Assembly: GCA_030950395.1 (NCBI GenBank) | Contig: JAUZRP010000006.1 | Location: forward strand, 110,528 to 174,527 | Length of the DNA: 64,000 nt | From: Desulfonauticus sp. | GTDB lineage: Bacteria > Desulfobacterota > Desulfovibrionia > Desulfovibrionales > Desulfonatronovibrionaceae | Direction of reading: 5' to 3' | Shown: one piece after another, positions 37,444-45,772 of the stretch | Numbering within the stretch: the first letter of the stretch is position 1 | Layout of the letters: every line of letters starts with the position of its first letter | Notes under the pieces: generated by a model | Told to the model about the DNA's origin: nothing | Seen by the model: only the letters and a program-made list of their open reading frames with translations | Databases searched by the model: none | Position numbers and translations under genes: made by a program

Positions 37444-38346
37444 TTACACTTTTTTAGTATTAGTCCTACCTAAAATTCCTGCAGGCCTAAAAATTAAAAT
37501 AAGAACCAACAAGCAAAAGGCAAAAACGTCTTGATAATCACTAGACACATACCCAGTGGCAAAACTTTCAGTCCATCCCAAAATAAGACCACCTAACACT
37601 GCCCCGGGTATAGAACCAATTCCACCCAACACAGCAGCAGTAAAAGCTTTAATGCCTGCAATAAAACCAATAAAAAAGTTTATCTGTCCCATGTAAGAAC
37701 CAATAAGTACACCGCCCAAAGCAGCCAAAGCAGAACCTATAATAAAAGTCATAGATATCACGTGATCCACATTTACTCCACACAAAAGAGCCATTTTTCT
37801 ATTCTGGGCAGTAGCTCGCATAGCCTTGCCTATTTTGGTGTACTTAATAAATAAAGTCAGTACAGTCATCGCCACTGCAGTCACAACTATAATTACCAAC
37901 TCTGATGGTCCTATAAAATCTTCAAAAGGTTGCATAAAGGCAAAATCAGGGATCAGATTAGGAAAAGGCACAAATTTTGACGTTTGAGCTAACAAAACAT
38001 AATTTTGTAAAAAAATAGACATACCTATGGCACTAATCAAAGGCGATAACCTAGGAGCGTTTCTAAGAGGCCTATAGGCTATCCTTTCTACTGTAACTCC
38101 ATAAGCAGAGGCATAAATCATAGCAATGACGATGGCTAACACAAGCGTAGAAATCAAACTCAACCCCAAAACAGAACATATTCCAGCAACTATTAAGCCT
38201 GTAAAAGCTCCTAACATATAAATTTCGCCATGAGCAAAATTAATTAATTCTATAATCCCATAAACCATAGTATAGCCAAGAGCAATCAAGGCATAAATAC
38301 TACCCCGCGTAAGACCACTAAAAAACAAGTCCCAAAAATAATCCAT
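37444..38346 (-). CDS. livH: branched-chain amino acid ABC transporter permease LivH
   Basis: 300 residues, hydrophobic, with GSIYALIALGYTMVYGIIELINFAHGEIYM at the N-terminus (typical LivH, split here only by length), AATAQNRKMALLCGVN and GGIGSIPGAVLGG. Two ATG codons are near: 38346 has AGAGG at a good distance and is preferred over 38352. It follows a strong hairpin after the binding-protein gene. Confidence 0.94.
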   Translation of the reverse strand: MDYFWDLFFSGLTRGSIYALIALGYTMVYGIIELINFAHGEIYMLGAFTGLIVAGICSVLGLSLISTLVLAIVIAMIYASAYGVTVERIAYRPLRNAPRLSPLISAIGMSIFLQNYVLLAQTSKFVPFPNLIPDFAFMQPFEDFIGPSELVIIVVTAVAMTVLTLFIKYTKIGKAMRATAQNRKMALLCGVNVDHVISMTFIIGSALAALGGVLIGSYMGQINFFIGFIAGIKAFTAAVLGGIGSIPGAVLGGLILGWTESFATGYVSSDYQDVFAFCLLVLILIFRPAGILGRTNTKKV

Positions 38347-38356
38347 AGCCATACCT

Positions 38357-38410
38357 CTTCAAAAAAAATAAAAAAAATTCTGATGCCTTATTAATAAGGC
38401 ATCAGAATTT
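38357..38410 (-). terminator. perfect 36-base palindrome with U-tract between livK and livH
   Basis: Bases 38375-38410 form a perfect palindrome (AAATTCTGATGCCTTATT and its exact reverse complement). On the minus strand it is followed by a T-rich tail (T7-A-T8). It stands directly after the binding-protein gene and before livH, so it likely acts as a partial terminator or 3' mRNA stabiliser that raises livK over the permease genes. Confidence 0.88.
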
Positions 38411-38432
38411 TATCCTTTATTAAATTTAAAAT

Positions 38433-39548
38433 CTACTTAACTTCTACAAATTTACCACCACGAACTTGATATACAGAAAATCCAACCCCTTCTGCATCAC
38501 CTTTGGAATCAAATTTTATTTTGCCCAACGGAGTACTTACGTATTTTGTCCTTAAGGCTTTTACTATATCTTCATACTTAGTGCTTTTAGATTGTTCTAT
38601 AGCATTTAAAAGGGCTTCTGCGGCAGCATAACCATTCTCAAAAAATGGTCCAGGCTTACCATGAAATGCTTTCTGATATTCAGCTAAAGCCTCTTTATAT
38701 TCGGGATTAGAAGATACATCTCTTGGGCCAGAAGCATATACTCCTTCTGCATATCTACCAGCTACTTTGATAAAAGATACATCCCTTACTCCATCTCCTG
38801 CAATAAAGGGAACTTTTAAACGTTTTCTTCTCATAGTGGTTACAATCTTAGCAGCCTCTGGATGATATCCACCAAACATAACCACGTCTGGCCTATTTCT
38901 TTTTATTTTTTGCACCACAGCAGAATAATCTATGGCCCCAGGAGTAACTCCTTCAAACAAAATCACTTTGGCTTTTCCACTCTCTTCTATAAATTTTTTC
39001 TCCATCATAGCCAAACCCTTACCATAATCACCTTTATCATGAATAATGGCTATTTTTTTGGCATGAAGCCTATTTAAAACAAAATCTACATCCAATCTGG
39101 CCTGCGCATCATCAGGAGCAATTGTTCTAAAAAAATTAGGATACTCTCCACTTTCTGTCAAAGCAGGATTAGTAGAAGCAGAAGAAATAACAACCAGACG
39201 AGCATCTTTATAGATGGGCAACGCAGCCTTAGTAGCTCCACTACAAATATGGCCAATAACCCCAACTACACCTTCAGAAACCAATTTGGTAGCAACGTTA
39301 GTGGCCAATTCTGGTTTACATTGATCATCCACAGCAATTACTTCAACCTTTTTCCCTAATACTCCCCCTTTAGCGTTAATCTTTTTGGCCACCAGCTTAA
39401 CGGCATTAGCTGTTGGGATACCATAAGAGGCCAAATCTCCGCTATAAGGGCCAGCTACACCAATCTTTAAAGTATCCTGGGCAAAAACCGACCCTGCAAC
39501 CAAACAAAAACATACCATCAAGCTAAAAACCTTACTTACAAACTTCAT
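38433..39548 (-). CDS. livK: branched-chain amino acid ABC transporter substrate-binding protein LivK/LivJ-like
   Basis: 371 residues with a signal peptide (MKFVSKVFSLMVCFCLVAG, cleaved after VFA). The mature part begins DTLKIGVAGPYSGDLASYG, a classic type I periplasmic-binding protein start, then QCKPELATNVA, GVIGHICSGATKA and FFENGYAAAEALL. Binds Leu/Ile/Val or similar amino acids. The start is ATG 39548, after GAGGAGGGG; a GTG at 39563 is inside that ribosome site. First gene of the liv operon. Confidence 0.95.
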   Translation of the reverse strand: MKFVSKVFSLMVCFCLVAGSVFAQDTLKIGVAGPYSGDLASYGIPTANAVKLVAKKINAKGGVLGKKVEVIAVDDQCKPELATNVATKLVSEGVVGVIGHICSGATKAALPIYKDARLVVISSASTNPALTESGEYPNFFRTIAPDDAQARLDVDFVLNRLHAKKIAIIHDKGDYGKGLAMMEKKFIEESGKAKVILFEGVTPGAIDYSAVVQKIKRNRPDVVMFGGYHPEAAKIVTTMRRKRLKVPFIAGDGVRDVSFIKVAGRYAEGVYASGPRDVSSNPEYKEALAEYQKAFHGKPGPFFENGYAAAEALLNAIEQSKSTKYEDIVKALRTKYVSTPLGKIKFDSKGDAEGVGFSVYQVRGGKFVEVK

Positions 39549-39658
39549 ACGTCCCCTCCTCACAAGTAAATTTGATATTTATTTTGAAAAAATAATTTCT
39601 CCTAGACATAACCATCTTATAAAGTGAAGAATTAATTAACCTCAAAAAATTTTTACTG

Positions 39659-40222
39659 TCAATTGGAAATCTGAGATAAAATTTTTTTAACTTCTTTTTT
39701 AAGACTTGAATCTGCAGTAGAACTTGCTAAAACTTGTTGAAAATACCTTTTTGCTTTGATTTTGTCTTTTAAAAATTTAAAATAAATAAGTCCAAGATTG
39801 TAATTTATAATGTAATTATCTTTATTATTCCTATCTAACAATAATACCATTTCATAATAATCTGCAGCTTTTTTATATTGAGACAATTGGAAATAACAAT
39901 AAGCAGACTGACTTAAAGCCATTCTATTTTTGGGCTGTAATTTTAAAATCCTATTCCAGAAAGATAATGCTCTATCCCATGCTTTCATTTGCATAAAAAT
40001 AGTACCAAGTTCCTTTAACGTATCAATATCTTCTGGATTTTTAGATAATTTTTGCATTAATTCAACAATGCCAGACATAGAATTGTCTGGCATTGTTGGC
40101 TCTGTTCTAAAAGTTAAGGTTAATTTTGGATTGTTGATTCTATAATTTAAAGATGCTATAAACATAAAACTAAAAGCAAAAACTGTTATTAAAAAAATCT
40201 CTTTTCTAATCATTGTAGACAT
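39659..40222 (-). CDS. membrane-anchored TPR protein at the end of the ccm operon (CcmI/CcmH-like TPR part)
   Basis: 187 residues: one N-terminal membrane segment (about 7-25), then three or four tetratricopeptide units (DTLKELGTIFMQMKAWDRAL, RMALSQSAYCYFQLSQYKKA, INYNLGLIYFKF). It overlaps the ccmD-like gene. Since no CcmH is present, this TPR protein may present apocytochromes to the haem-ligation complex as CcmI does elsewhere (inference). Two ATG starts are possible, 40222 and 40213; the second overlaps the ccmD stop. Confidence 0.7.
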   Translation of the reverse strand: MSTMIRKEIFLITVFAFSFMFIASLNYRINNPKLTLTFRTEPTMPDNSMSGIVELMQKLSKNPEDIDTLKELGTIFMQMKAWDRALSFWNRILKLQPKNRMALSQSAYCYFQLSQYKKAADYYEMVLLLDRNNKDNYIINYNLGLIYFKFLKDKIKAKRYFQQVLASSTADSSLKKEVKKILSQISN

Positions 40223-40361
40223 CCTCTTTTTGAGCTATTTTTATCAATTCTTCAAATTCACTGATTTTAAGTAAAGTGTTTTTATTCTGTTTATGTAGAA
40301 AAATAAGATAAAAAGTCACTCCCAACCACACAACGATATTGGCCATTAAAACATAATTCAT
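40206..40361 (-). CDS. ccmD: small CcmD-like membrane protein
   Basis: 51 residues. GTAGGAGA stands before ATG 40361. One membrane helix (VLMANIVVWLGVTFYLIFLH) followed by a charged tail with KISEFEELIKIA, the size and layout of CcmD, which in E. coli helps release haem-loaded CcmE from CcmABC. Its stop overlaps the start of the TPR gene. The call depends on context, since CcmD proteins are poorly conserved. Confidence 0.65.
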   Translation of the reverse strand: MNYVLMANIVVWLGVTFYLIFLHKQNKNTLLKISEFEELIKIAQKEDVYND

Positions 40362-41073
40362 TTAAAATCTCCTACAAATAATTTAGTTATTTTTAAGCTG
40401 CCTTTAACCAAGGAGCATAACTTACTATAATATCTCCTTTTCTTTGCAAAATAAAATAACCATGCTTTTTTGCCAATTCTTTTACTTCTTCATCTACTTT
40501 AAAGCTAGCAATACCTGCATATAATATTGGACGAACATACTCTGGAAACAATTTTTTAAACTTTTGCACATGACTTTGTAAATATTCAAAGTCATTTTTA
40601 TGTAACTTATACTTTACTTCTATAATAACAGTTACTTCTTTATTGAGCAAAACTATATCGTATTCTCCCTCTAACTTACCCCTTCGTTTATGTAAATTAA
40701 CGCTCATTTCGTCAAAATGAATACCAAAAATTTCCATTTTATCTTTTAAGGTATTGATAAAATACTCTTCTGCCACGTCGCCCTGATTTTCTGCAATACC
40801 ACCAAGTTGTTTTGCTACCTTGTCCAATCTAGCATCTACTTTTTTAAACAAAAATCTTAACTCTTCGTCTGTTTTTTTCAATTGCCTACCAGTGTCCTTT
40901 ACCTGCTCTCCTGCCTCTTTTATCTTAGCACTTGCTTCCTTTAATTTCTTATCTGTATCACGAAGTTGCTTATCTGTCTCTTGTTGTCGCTCACGTAGCT
41001 CCTTTATTTTTTCACCTATCTCTTTAAGCTGCTTTGCTGTCTCTTGCTGTTGCCGACCAGTCTCCTTTATCAT

Positions 41074-41235
41074 AGCTCTTAATTCTTCAGCGCCCTTTCT
41101 TTGCTCCTCACCTATCTCTTTTATCAAAAACCTTAACTTTTCAGCACCCTTTCTTTGTTCCTCACCTATCTCTCGTATCAAAGACCTTAACTCTTCAGCG
41201 CCCTTTCTTTGCTCCTCACCTATCTCTTTTATCAG
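41074..41235 (-). repeat. three 54-base tandem repeats in the coiled-coil gene
   Basis: Each unit encodes an 18-residue block of the form LIKEIGEEQRKGAEELR(S/F/A). Copies differ by a few bases. Unit gain or loss would change coiled-coil length without frame change. Confidence 0.85.
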
Positions 41236-41285
41236 ATATCTTGTTTCTCGAAGTTGCTCTCCTGTTTCTCGAATGTATTCGTCTG

Positions 41286-41295
41286 TTTTTTTTTT
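41286..41295 (-). other. homopolymer run A10 (coding strand) at the frame junction
   Basis: Ten consecutive T on the plus strand lie where the ribosome-site-linked frame must pass into the nuclease frame. Such runs are known slippage sites for RNA polymerase and for replication. Confidence 0.75.
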
Positions 41296-41333
41296 GAGAA
41301 ACAATTAAATCTGCAAGTAATTCTTTCAATAAA

Positions 41334-42005
41334 TCATCTTTCATAATACGCTCCTTGCAACTCCATAAGACGTTGTTCTAACTTGTTAAATATAAACAAC
41401 TGACGAAAACGTAAAATAAGCAAGGAAATCCATAAAAAACCAAAACCAACCAAAGAAATAATAATAGTATAAAACATCTCTGGAGGCAATCCTCCATGTT
41501 TGGAGGCAAAAACCACAGGGTGCACACTGCGCCACATTCTAGCAGAGACAAAAACCAAAGGAACATTTAAAAAAGCGACAATGCCTATTACAGCTGAAAT
41601 TCTTTTCTTTTTTCCAGAGTCAATATTTAAAGTTTGAATTAACAAATAGCCAGCATAAACGAACCACATAATAAAAGTGGTAGTTAAACGTGGTTCCCAG
41701 AGCCACCAGACCCCCCAACTGGCTTTGGCCCAAATAGATCCACAAATTAAAGCAAGTCCTGTAAACAACACTCCAACCTCTGCACACGCCCTAGCCAAGG
41801 CGTCAAATTTATCTTTGTTGGTTTTTAAAAACAAGATACTGGCGATAAACAGCACAAAAAAACTAAACATGCCCCACCAGGCAAAAGGTAAATGTAAATA
41901 AAAAATCTTCTGAACTATCCCCAAAGAAGCTTCTACAGGAGCATAAACCCAAATAGCATATTGCACAAACACAGATAATACACCGAAAATAATAGTAAAA
42001 ATCAT
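41334..42005 (-). CDS. ccmC: cytochrome c maturation haem-handling protein CcmC
   Basis: 223 residues, six membrane helices, with the tryptophan-rich haem motif WGVWWLWEPRLT and flanking His residues (LHLPFAWWGM, WRSVHPVVFASKHGG). It loads haem onto CcmE on the outer face. GGAGAAAAT precedes ATG 42005. Its end overlaps the inserted coiled-coil gene by 11 bases. Confidence 0.95.
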   Translation of the reverse strand: MIFTIIFGVLSVFVQYAIWVYAPVEASLGIVQKIFYLHLPFAWWGMFSFFVLFIASILFLKTNKDKFDALARACAEVGVLFTGLALICGSIWAKASWGVWWLWEPRLTTTFIMWFVYAGYLLIQTLNIDSGKKKRISAVIGIVAFLNVPLVFVSARMWRSVHPVVFASKHGGLPPEMFYTIIISLVGFGFLWISLLILRFRQLFIFNKLEQRLMELQGAYYER

Positions 42006-42033
42006 ATTTTCTCCATTAAATTAACTAGATTTA

Positions 42034-42687
42034 TTATGTTTTAAAAACAAAAGGAAATAAAATATAACCTATTCCCAAATACATACAATCAAAGGCCAAT
42101 ACAATCTTAAACCAACCAGAAATATCTATCATATCTCCCCAAACACATCCACCCAACTTAATACCTGCCAATAACACCGGTACAGTTAAAGGGAAAATGA
42201 CCAGAGATAAAAAAGATTCTTTTATTTCGTGCCCATAACTAAGAGCTCCCAATAAAGATCCTATTAACACCAATCCCACATCAATTAAAATAAAAAACAA
42301 CAAAAAATAAAAAGAAAAATTAATCTGTTTTTGGTCTAAAAAAACCAACGTGCTGATAAACAAAACTATTTGAAGCAATAAAAGAGCAACAAACCCGGAA
42401 ATAGATTTTGCCAACCAGATTTTTTCCGCAGTCAAAGGAGAAAGCAAAAGGGCACTTTGCATGTCATTTTCCTGCTCTAACAAATACAAACTATTAAAAA
42501 TTAAAATCATAGAAAATATAGATGCAATCCAAAAAACAGTAGAAGCATATGTTTCAGAAAACACATCCCCAACTGGTCTGGCCAGACTAAATAAAAAAAC
42601 CAGAACAAGACCTAACAAAATGGACTGTACAAAAGTACCTGTTCTCCCCAATAAGACCTTTATATCTTTTAGAATTAAACAAAACAT
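42034..42687 (-). CDS. ccmB: haem exporter-type ABC permease CcmB
   Basis: 217 residues with six hydrophobic helices. The N-terminal LILKDIKVLLGRTGTF and ALLLSPLTAEKIWLAKS match CcmB. With CcmA and CcmC it forms the ABC complex that releases holo-CcmE. AAGGAAAA lies before ATG 42687. Confidence 0.92.
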   Translation of the reverse strand: MFCLILKDIKVLLGRTGTFVQSILLGLVLVFLFSLARPVGDVFSETYASTVFWIASIFSMILIFNSLYLLEQENDMQSALLLSPLTAEKIWLAKSISGFVALLLLQIVLFISTLVFLDQKQINFSFYFLLFFILIDVGLVLIGSLLGALSYGHEIKESFLSLVIFPLTVPVLLAGIKLGGCVWGDMIDISGWFKIVLAFDCMYLGIGYILFPFVFKT

Positions 42688-42720
42688 TTACTAATTTTCC
42701 TTATAAGTCTCTAAAACCAC

Positions 42721-42794
42721 CCCCATAGCCCATTGCCTATAGCCCATCACCCAATAACAAATTATTAATTACAAATCACCAATTACTAATAATT
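42721..42794 (-). repeat. heptamer repeat locus 4 (after ccmA)
   Basis: Minus-strand reading ATTAGTA ATTGGTG ATTTGTA ATTAATA ATTTGTT ATTGGGT GATGGGC TATAGGC AATGGGC TATGGGG, about ten units drifting from AT- to G-rich. The ccmA stop TGA is in the second unit, so the last four residues (I-S-N-W) are repeat-encoded. Confidence 0.9.
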
Positions 42795-43384
42795 CTCCCT
42801 TCCTCAATTAACAATTCTCCATCATAGTCTTGAAAATCACATAAATGAGAAATCCAGACTATAGTTTTTCCTTCCTTAGCAAGTCCTTTTATTTTGGCAT
42901 ATAAATAGGTCAAAAATTCTTTATCTAAGCCTGTTTCTGGTTCGTCCAAAAGCAATAATTCTGCATCCAGCAAAAATAATCTGGCAAGATTTAAACGTTG
43001 TTTCATTCCTCTAGAATAATTTTTAACTGGTTCATAAATAAACTTGCTCAAACCCACCTCATTTAATTTCTGTTTAATAAAAGCTTCACTTAATTTAAGA
43101 GAGTACAAGTTTGCAAAAAACAAAAGATTTTCCAATGCATTTAAATAAGAATAAAAAAAAGGCACATGCCCCAGATAAGCAATTTTGGACTTAGAAACAT
43201 TTTTGACGACCTGTCCCTGGGTGGGAGTTAAAAGACCTGCAATAATCTTTAAAAAAGTGGATTTCCCACTGCCATTTTTGCCTTTGATTAAAAAAATTTT
43301 CCCCTTCTCCAACCTCACGTTGACATCTTTAAATAACAATCTATGACCAAAAAAGTGAGTTACGTTTTTCAACTCAAGCATCAT
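42776..43384 (-). CDS. ccmA: cytochrome c maturation ABC ATPase CcmA
   Basis: 202 residues: Walker A GKNGSGKSTFLKIIAG, signature YSRGMKQRLNLARL (the Ccm-type variant of LSGGQ), Walker B LLLLDEPETGLD. It overlaps the end of ccmF. The C-terminal residues ISNW and the stop codon come from a heptamer repeat, so the original end may have been replaced. Confidence 0.95.
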   Translation of the reverse strand: MMLELKNVTHFFGHRLLFKDVNVRLEKGKIFLIKGKNGSGKSTFLKIIAGLLTPTQGQVVKNVSKSKIAYLGHVPFFYSYLNALENLLFFANLYSLKLSEAFIKQKLNEVGLSKFIYEPVKNYSRGMKQRLNLARLFLLDAELLLLDEPETGLDKEFLTYLYAKIKGLAKEGKTIVWISHLCDFQDYDGELLIEEGRIISNW

Positions 43385-45257
43385 ACTTATTTTTCCTCTG
43401 CCAACAAGCTAATAATCCGCCCAAACATAAAATAACAGTGCCTATCCAAATCCAATTAACCGCAGGATGCAAACTAATTTTCACACTAACATCACCTTTA
43501 TCATCAAACCCAAGTAAACTGATATACACTTCTGTGCCCAAAGACGGATAGGTATCAATTTCCACAAAAGAATCATCAAAATGGGCATAAAGTCTTTTTT
43601 GGGGTGTCAATTCAGCAAGTTTTTTCCCTTTGCTCCACACCTCAAATCTTCCTTCAAAAATATCTATACCCGGGACATGCTTTTCTACAAGTCGTTTATA
43701 AATAATAGAATAATCGCCTAGAGCAACTTTTTGGCCAGGAACTAAAATAAATTCCCTCTCCTGTTGAAAAGGTCCAGAAATAGCCACTCCCAGCACAATC
43801 AAGGCCATCCCTAAATGCAAGATACACACACCTAAAAAAGACATACGCTTATAAATTTTATTGCTAAACACATACCATCCTAACCAGATAAAAAGAAACA
43901 AACTAGAACCAACAGCAACCATACTGAATACATTTTTATAGTTTAGTTTCCACATAATAAAAAAAGTTAAGGCAAAAATAAAACCGCCTAAAAAAATAAC
44001 CTTTTTATTATAAAATTTACCCTTCCAATCCAGGATAAAACATAAAAACATTAAAAAATTAATACCCACAAAAATAGGCAAACAGACTCTATTATAAAAA
44101 TGAGCATCAAGCCCAACAGTATTGTTAGTCCAAATTTTAGATATAACTGGCCATAAAGTGGCAATAGTAATGATTGCTGCTAATAAAATAAATAACCAGG
44201 AAGTAATAAAAATTAACCCTGACTTATTCCATATTTCATCCAATTTTTTAGATTCAACTGTCTTAGATAAAGCTAAAATTACGATCAACAAATATACCAG
44301 CATAAAAACCAAAAGGGGCCAGGTTACTCCTCCACTTCCAAAGGCATGCAAAGATTGAACAACGTTTCCTCGCACCAAAAAGGTAGCAAAAAAACAGGAG
44401 ATCAAAGTTAAATGCAAAAGAAAAAAAGTTGTTTTATGAAGATAGTTCTTTTTTCTGGTCAAAATGGCCAGGTGTAAATAGGCCGCAGCAAATAACCAGG
44501 GAATCAAAGAAGCATTTTCTACTGGGTCCCAGGCCCAATAACCGCCCCAGCCCAATTCCATATAGGACCACCAAGCTCCAAGCACAATGCCTATACTTAA
44601 AAACACCCAAGAAAGAACAGTATAAGGACGAGCCAACTCCAACCAATCTTTTGATTCTTCTTTTCCAAGCCACAAAGCCAGACTAAAACAGGCTGGCACA
44701 GTAAATCCCGCATAACCCAAAAACAGAAGCGGTGGATGAAAAATCATACCTATATTTTGCAATAATGGATTTAGTCCCCTTCCATCCAGAGGTACAGGAT
44801 TTAACTTTAAAAAAGGATTACTTGGCCCTGTAATGATTAACAAGAAAAAAGCCTGGACTAAAAAATAAAAACACCAGAAGATAAATTTTTGTTTTGAACT
44901 CAGGCTTTTATAAGTAGAAGTGTACAAAAAAGCTGTTCCAAGCAAACAAACACACAATAACCAGAATAAAAAAGAACCTTCTTGACCTGCCCAAAAAGCA
45001 GTAAGCGCATAAAATAGAGGCAAAAACTTATCCGTATAGTCGTAAACATAGGCAAAAGAAAAATCTCTTACCCACAGGGCATAAAACAAAATCAAGGACG
45101 CTAATACAATAAATACAGTAACAAGCTTTTGGATATTTTCAATCAGATCTAATTTTATTTTAGTGTCTCCAGTAAATAAAGCATAGGCATTAACAGTCCC
45201 GCTAAGAATAAGCAACAATAAAGAAATTAATAAAGCAAAAAAAGCCACATACTGCAT
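43374..45257 (-). CDS. ccmF: cytochrome c haem lyase subunit CcmF
   Basis: 627 residues, about 14 membrane helices, slightly short for the family. The haem motif WGGYWAWDPVENASLIPWL and the conserved His residues nearby (IFHPPLLFLGYAGF) are clear. It joins haem from CcmE to CxxCH apocytochromes. The C-terminal periplasmic part (FILVPGQKVALGDYSI) and last helix are intact. GGAGAGG precedes ATG 45257. Confidence 0.96.
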   Translation of the reverse strand: MQYVAFFALLISLLLLILSGTVNAYALFTGDTKIKLDLIENIQKLVTVFIVLASLILFYALWVRDFSFAYVYDYTDKFLPLFYALTAFWAGQEGSFLFWLLCVCLLGTAFLYTSTYKSLSSKQKFIFWCFYFLVQAFFLLIITGPSNPFLKLNPVPLDGRGLNPLLQNIGMIFHPPLLFLGYAGFTVPACFSLALWLGKEESKDWLELARPYTVLSWVFLSIGIVLGAWWSYMELGWGGYWAWDPVENASLIPWLFAAAYLHLAILTRKKNYLHKTTFFLLHLTLISCFFATFLVRGNVVQSLHAFGSGGVTWPLLVFMLVYLLIVILALSKTVESKKLDEIWNKSGLIFITSWLFILLAAIITIATLWPVISKIWTNNTVGLDAHFYNRVCLPIFVGINFLMFLCFILDWKGKFYNKKVIFLGGFIFALTFFIMWKLNYKNVFSMVAVGSSLFLFIWLGWYVFSNKIYKRMSFLGVCILHLGMALIVLGVAISGPFQQEREFILVPGQKVALGDYSIIYKRLVEKHVPGIDIFEGRFEVWSKGKKLAELTPQKRLYAHFDDSFVEIDTYPSLGTEVYISLLGFDDKGDVSVKISLHPAVNWIWIGTVILCLGGLLACWQRKNKYDA

Positions 45258-45316
45258 AACAATTACCTCTCCTTAAATTTAAAATCTAAAACATCTTCTC
45301 ATTATCAACTAACAAT

Positions 45317-45715
45317 TCAACTTCCTGCACGTTCTTTTTTCTTATACTTAGATGGACACTTAGTAACTACAACAGACGCCTGAAAAATATTTTTCTTCAT
45401 CTTGCCTTCTACAATAACTTCAGCTCCTGGCTTAAAAGTATCAGGCAAAGCACCCTTGTAAAAAACAGGGATAGACTGAGCTTTATTTTTTTTGTCCAAT
45501 AATAAAAAATGAACTTTTAATCCCTGATCCTCTTTTTTTAACCCCTCTTTAGCAACAATGCCAAATAATCTCGCCTGTTTGATATTAGACAAACCCATCC
45601 TAAGCGCTTCAGACACATTTAAAAAATAAACCTTATTTTCCTGCACCGTACTAAAAATCAAATACCCCACTGCTCCCAAAATGAACAAAAAAGCTATCAC
45701 GTAATTTTTTTTCAT
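45317..45715 (-). CDS. ccmE: periplasmic haem chaperone CcmE, CxxxY variant
   Basis: 132 residues: an N-terminal membrane anchor (ITAFLFILGAVGYLI-like, residues about 5-20) and a beta-barrel OB-fold (VHFLLLDKKNKAQSIPVFYKGALPDTFKPG). The haem-binding site reads C-P-S-K-Y near residue 120, where most bacteria have HxxxY. This CxxxY form is known from archaea and sulfate reducers that also lack CcmH, and no CcmH is seen here. First gene of the ccm operon. Confidence 0.93.
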   Translation of the reverse strand: MKKNYVIAFLFILGAVGYLIFSTVQENKVYFLNVSEALRMGLSNIKQARLFGIVAKEGLKKEDQGLKVHFLLLDKKNKAQSIPVFYKGALPDTFKPGAEVIVEGKMKKNIFQASVVVTKCPSKYKKKERAGS

Positions 45716-45772
45716 AAACTTTACTCCACATTTAAAACATAATTTTTACAGGCATAACCACCCTATATCTTA

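Larger units (their letters stand above)
40393..41344 (-). pseudogene. coiled-coil protein with PD-(D/E)XK nuclease-like C-terminus, frame interrupted at an A10 run
   Basis: The main frame (304 codons from a TTG at 41304 to 40393) has a long coiled coil and a C-terminal domain with GDVAEEYFINTLKD, KLEGEYDIVLLN and VTVIIEVKYKL: a D...ExK nuclease core as in DUF3782/DUF1626-like proteins. The TTG has no ribosome site. A better start is ATG 41344, after AAGGAG, giving MKDDLLKELLADLIVSQKK in another frame. The two frames join at a run of ten A (plus-strand T10, 41286-41295); nine A would put them in one frame. So the gene is either phase-variable, read by slippage, or broken. It overlaps the ccmC end and splits the ccm operon. 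Confidence 0.65.
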
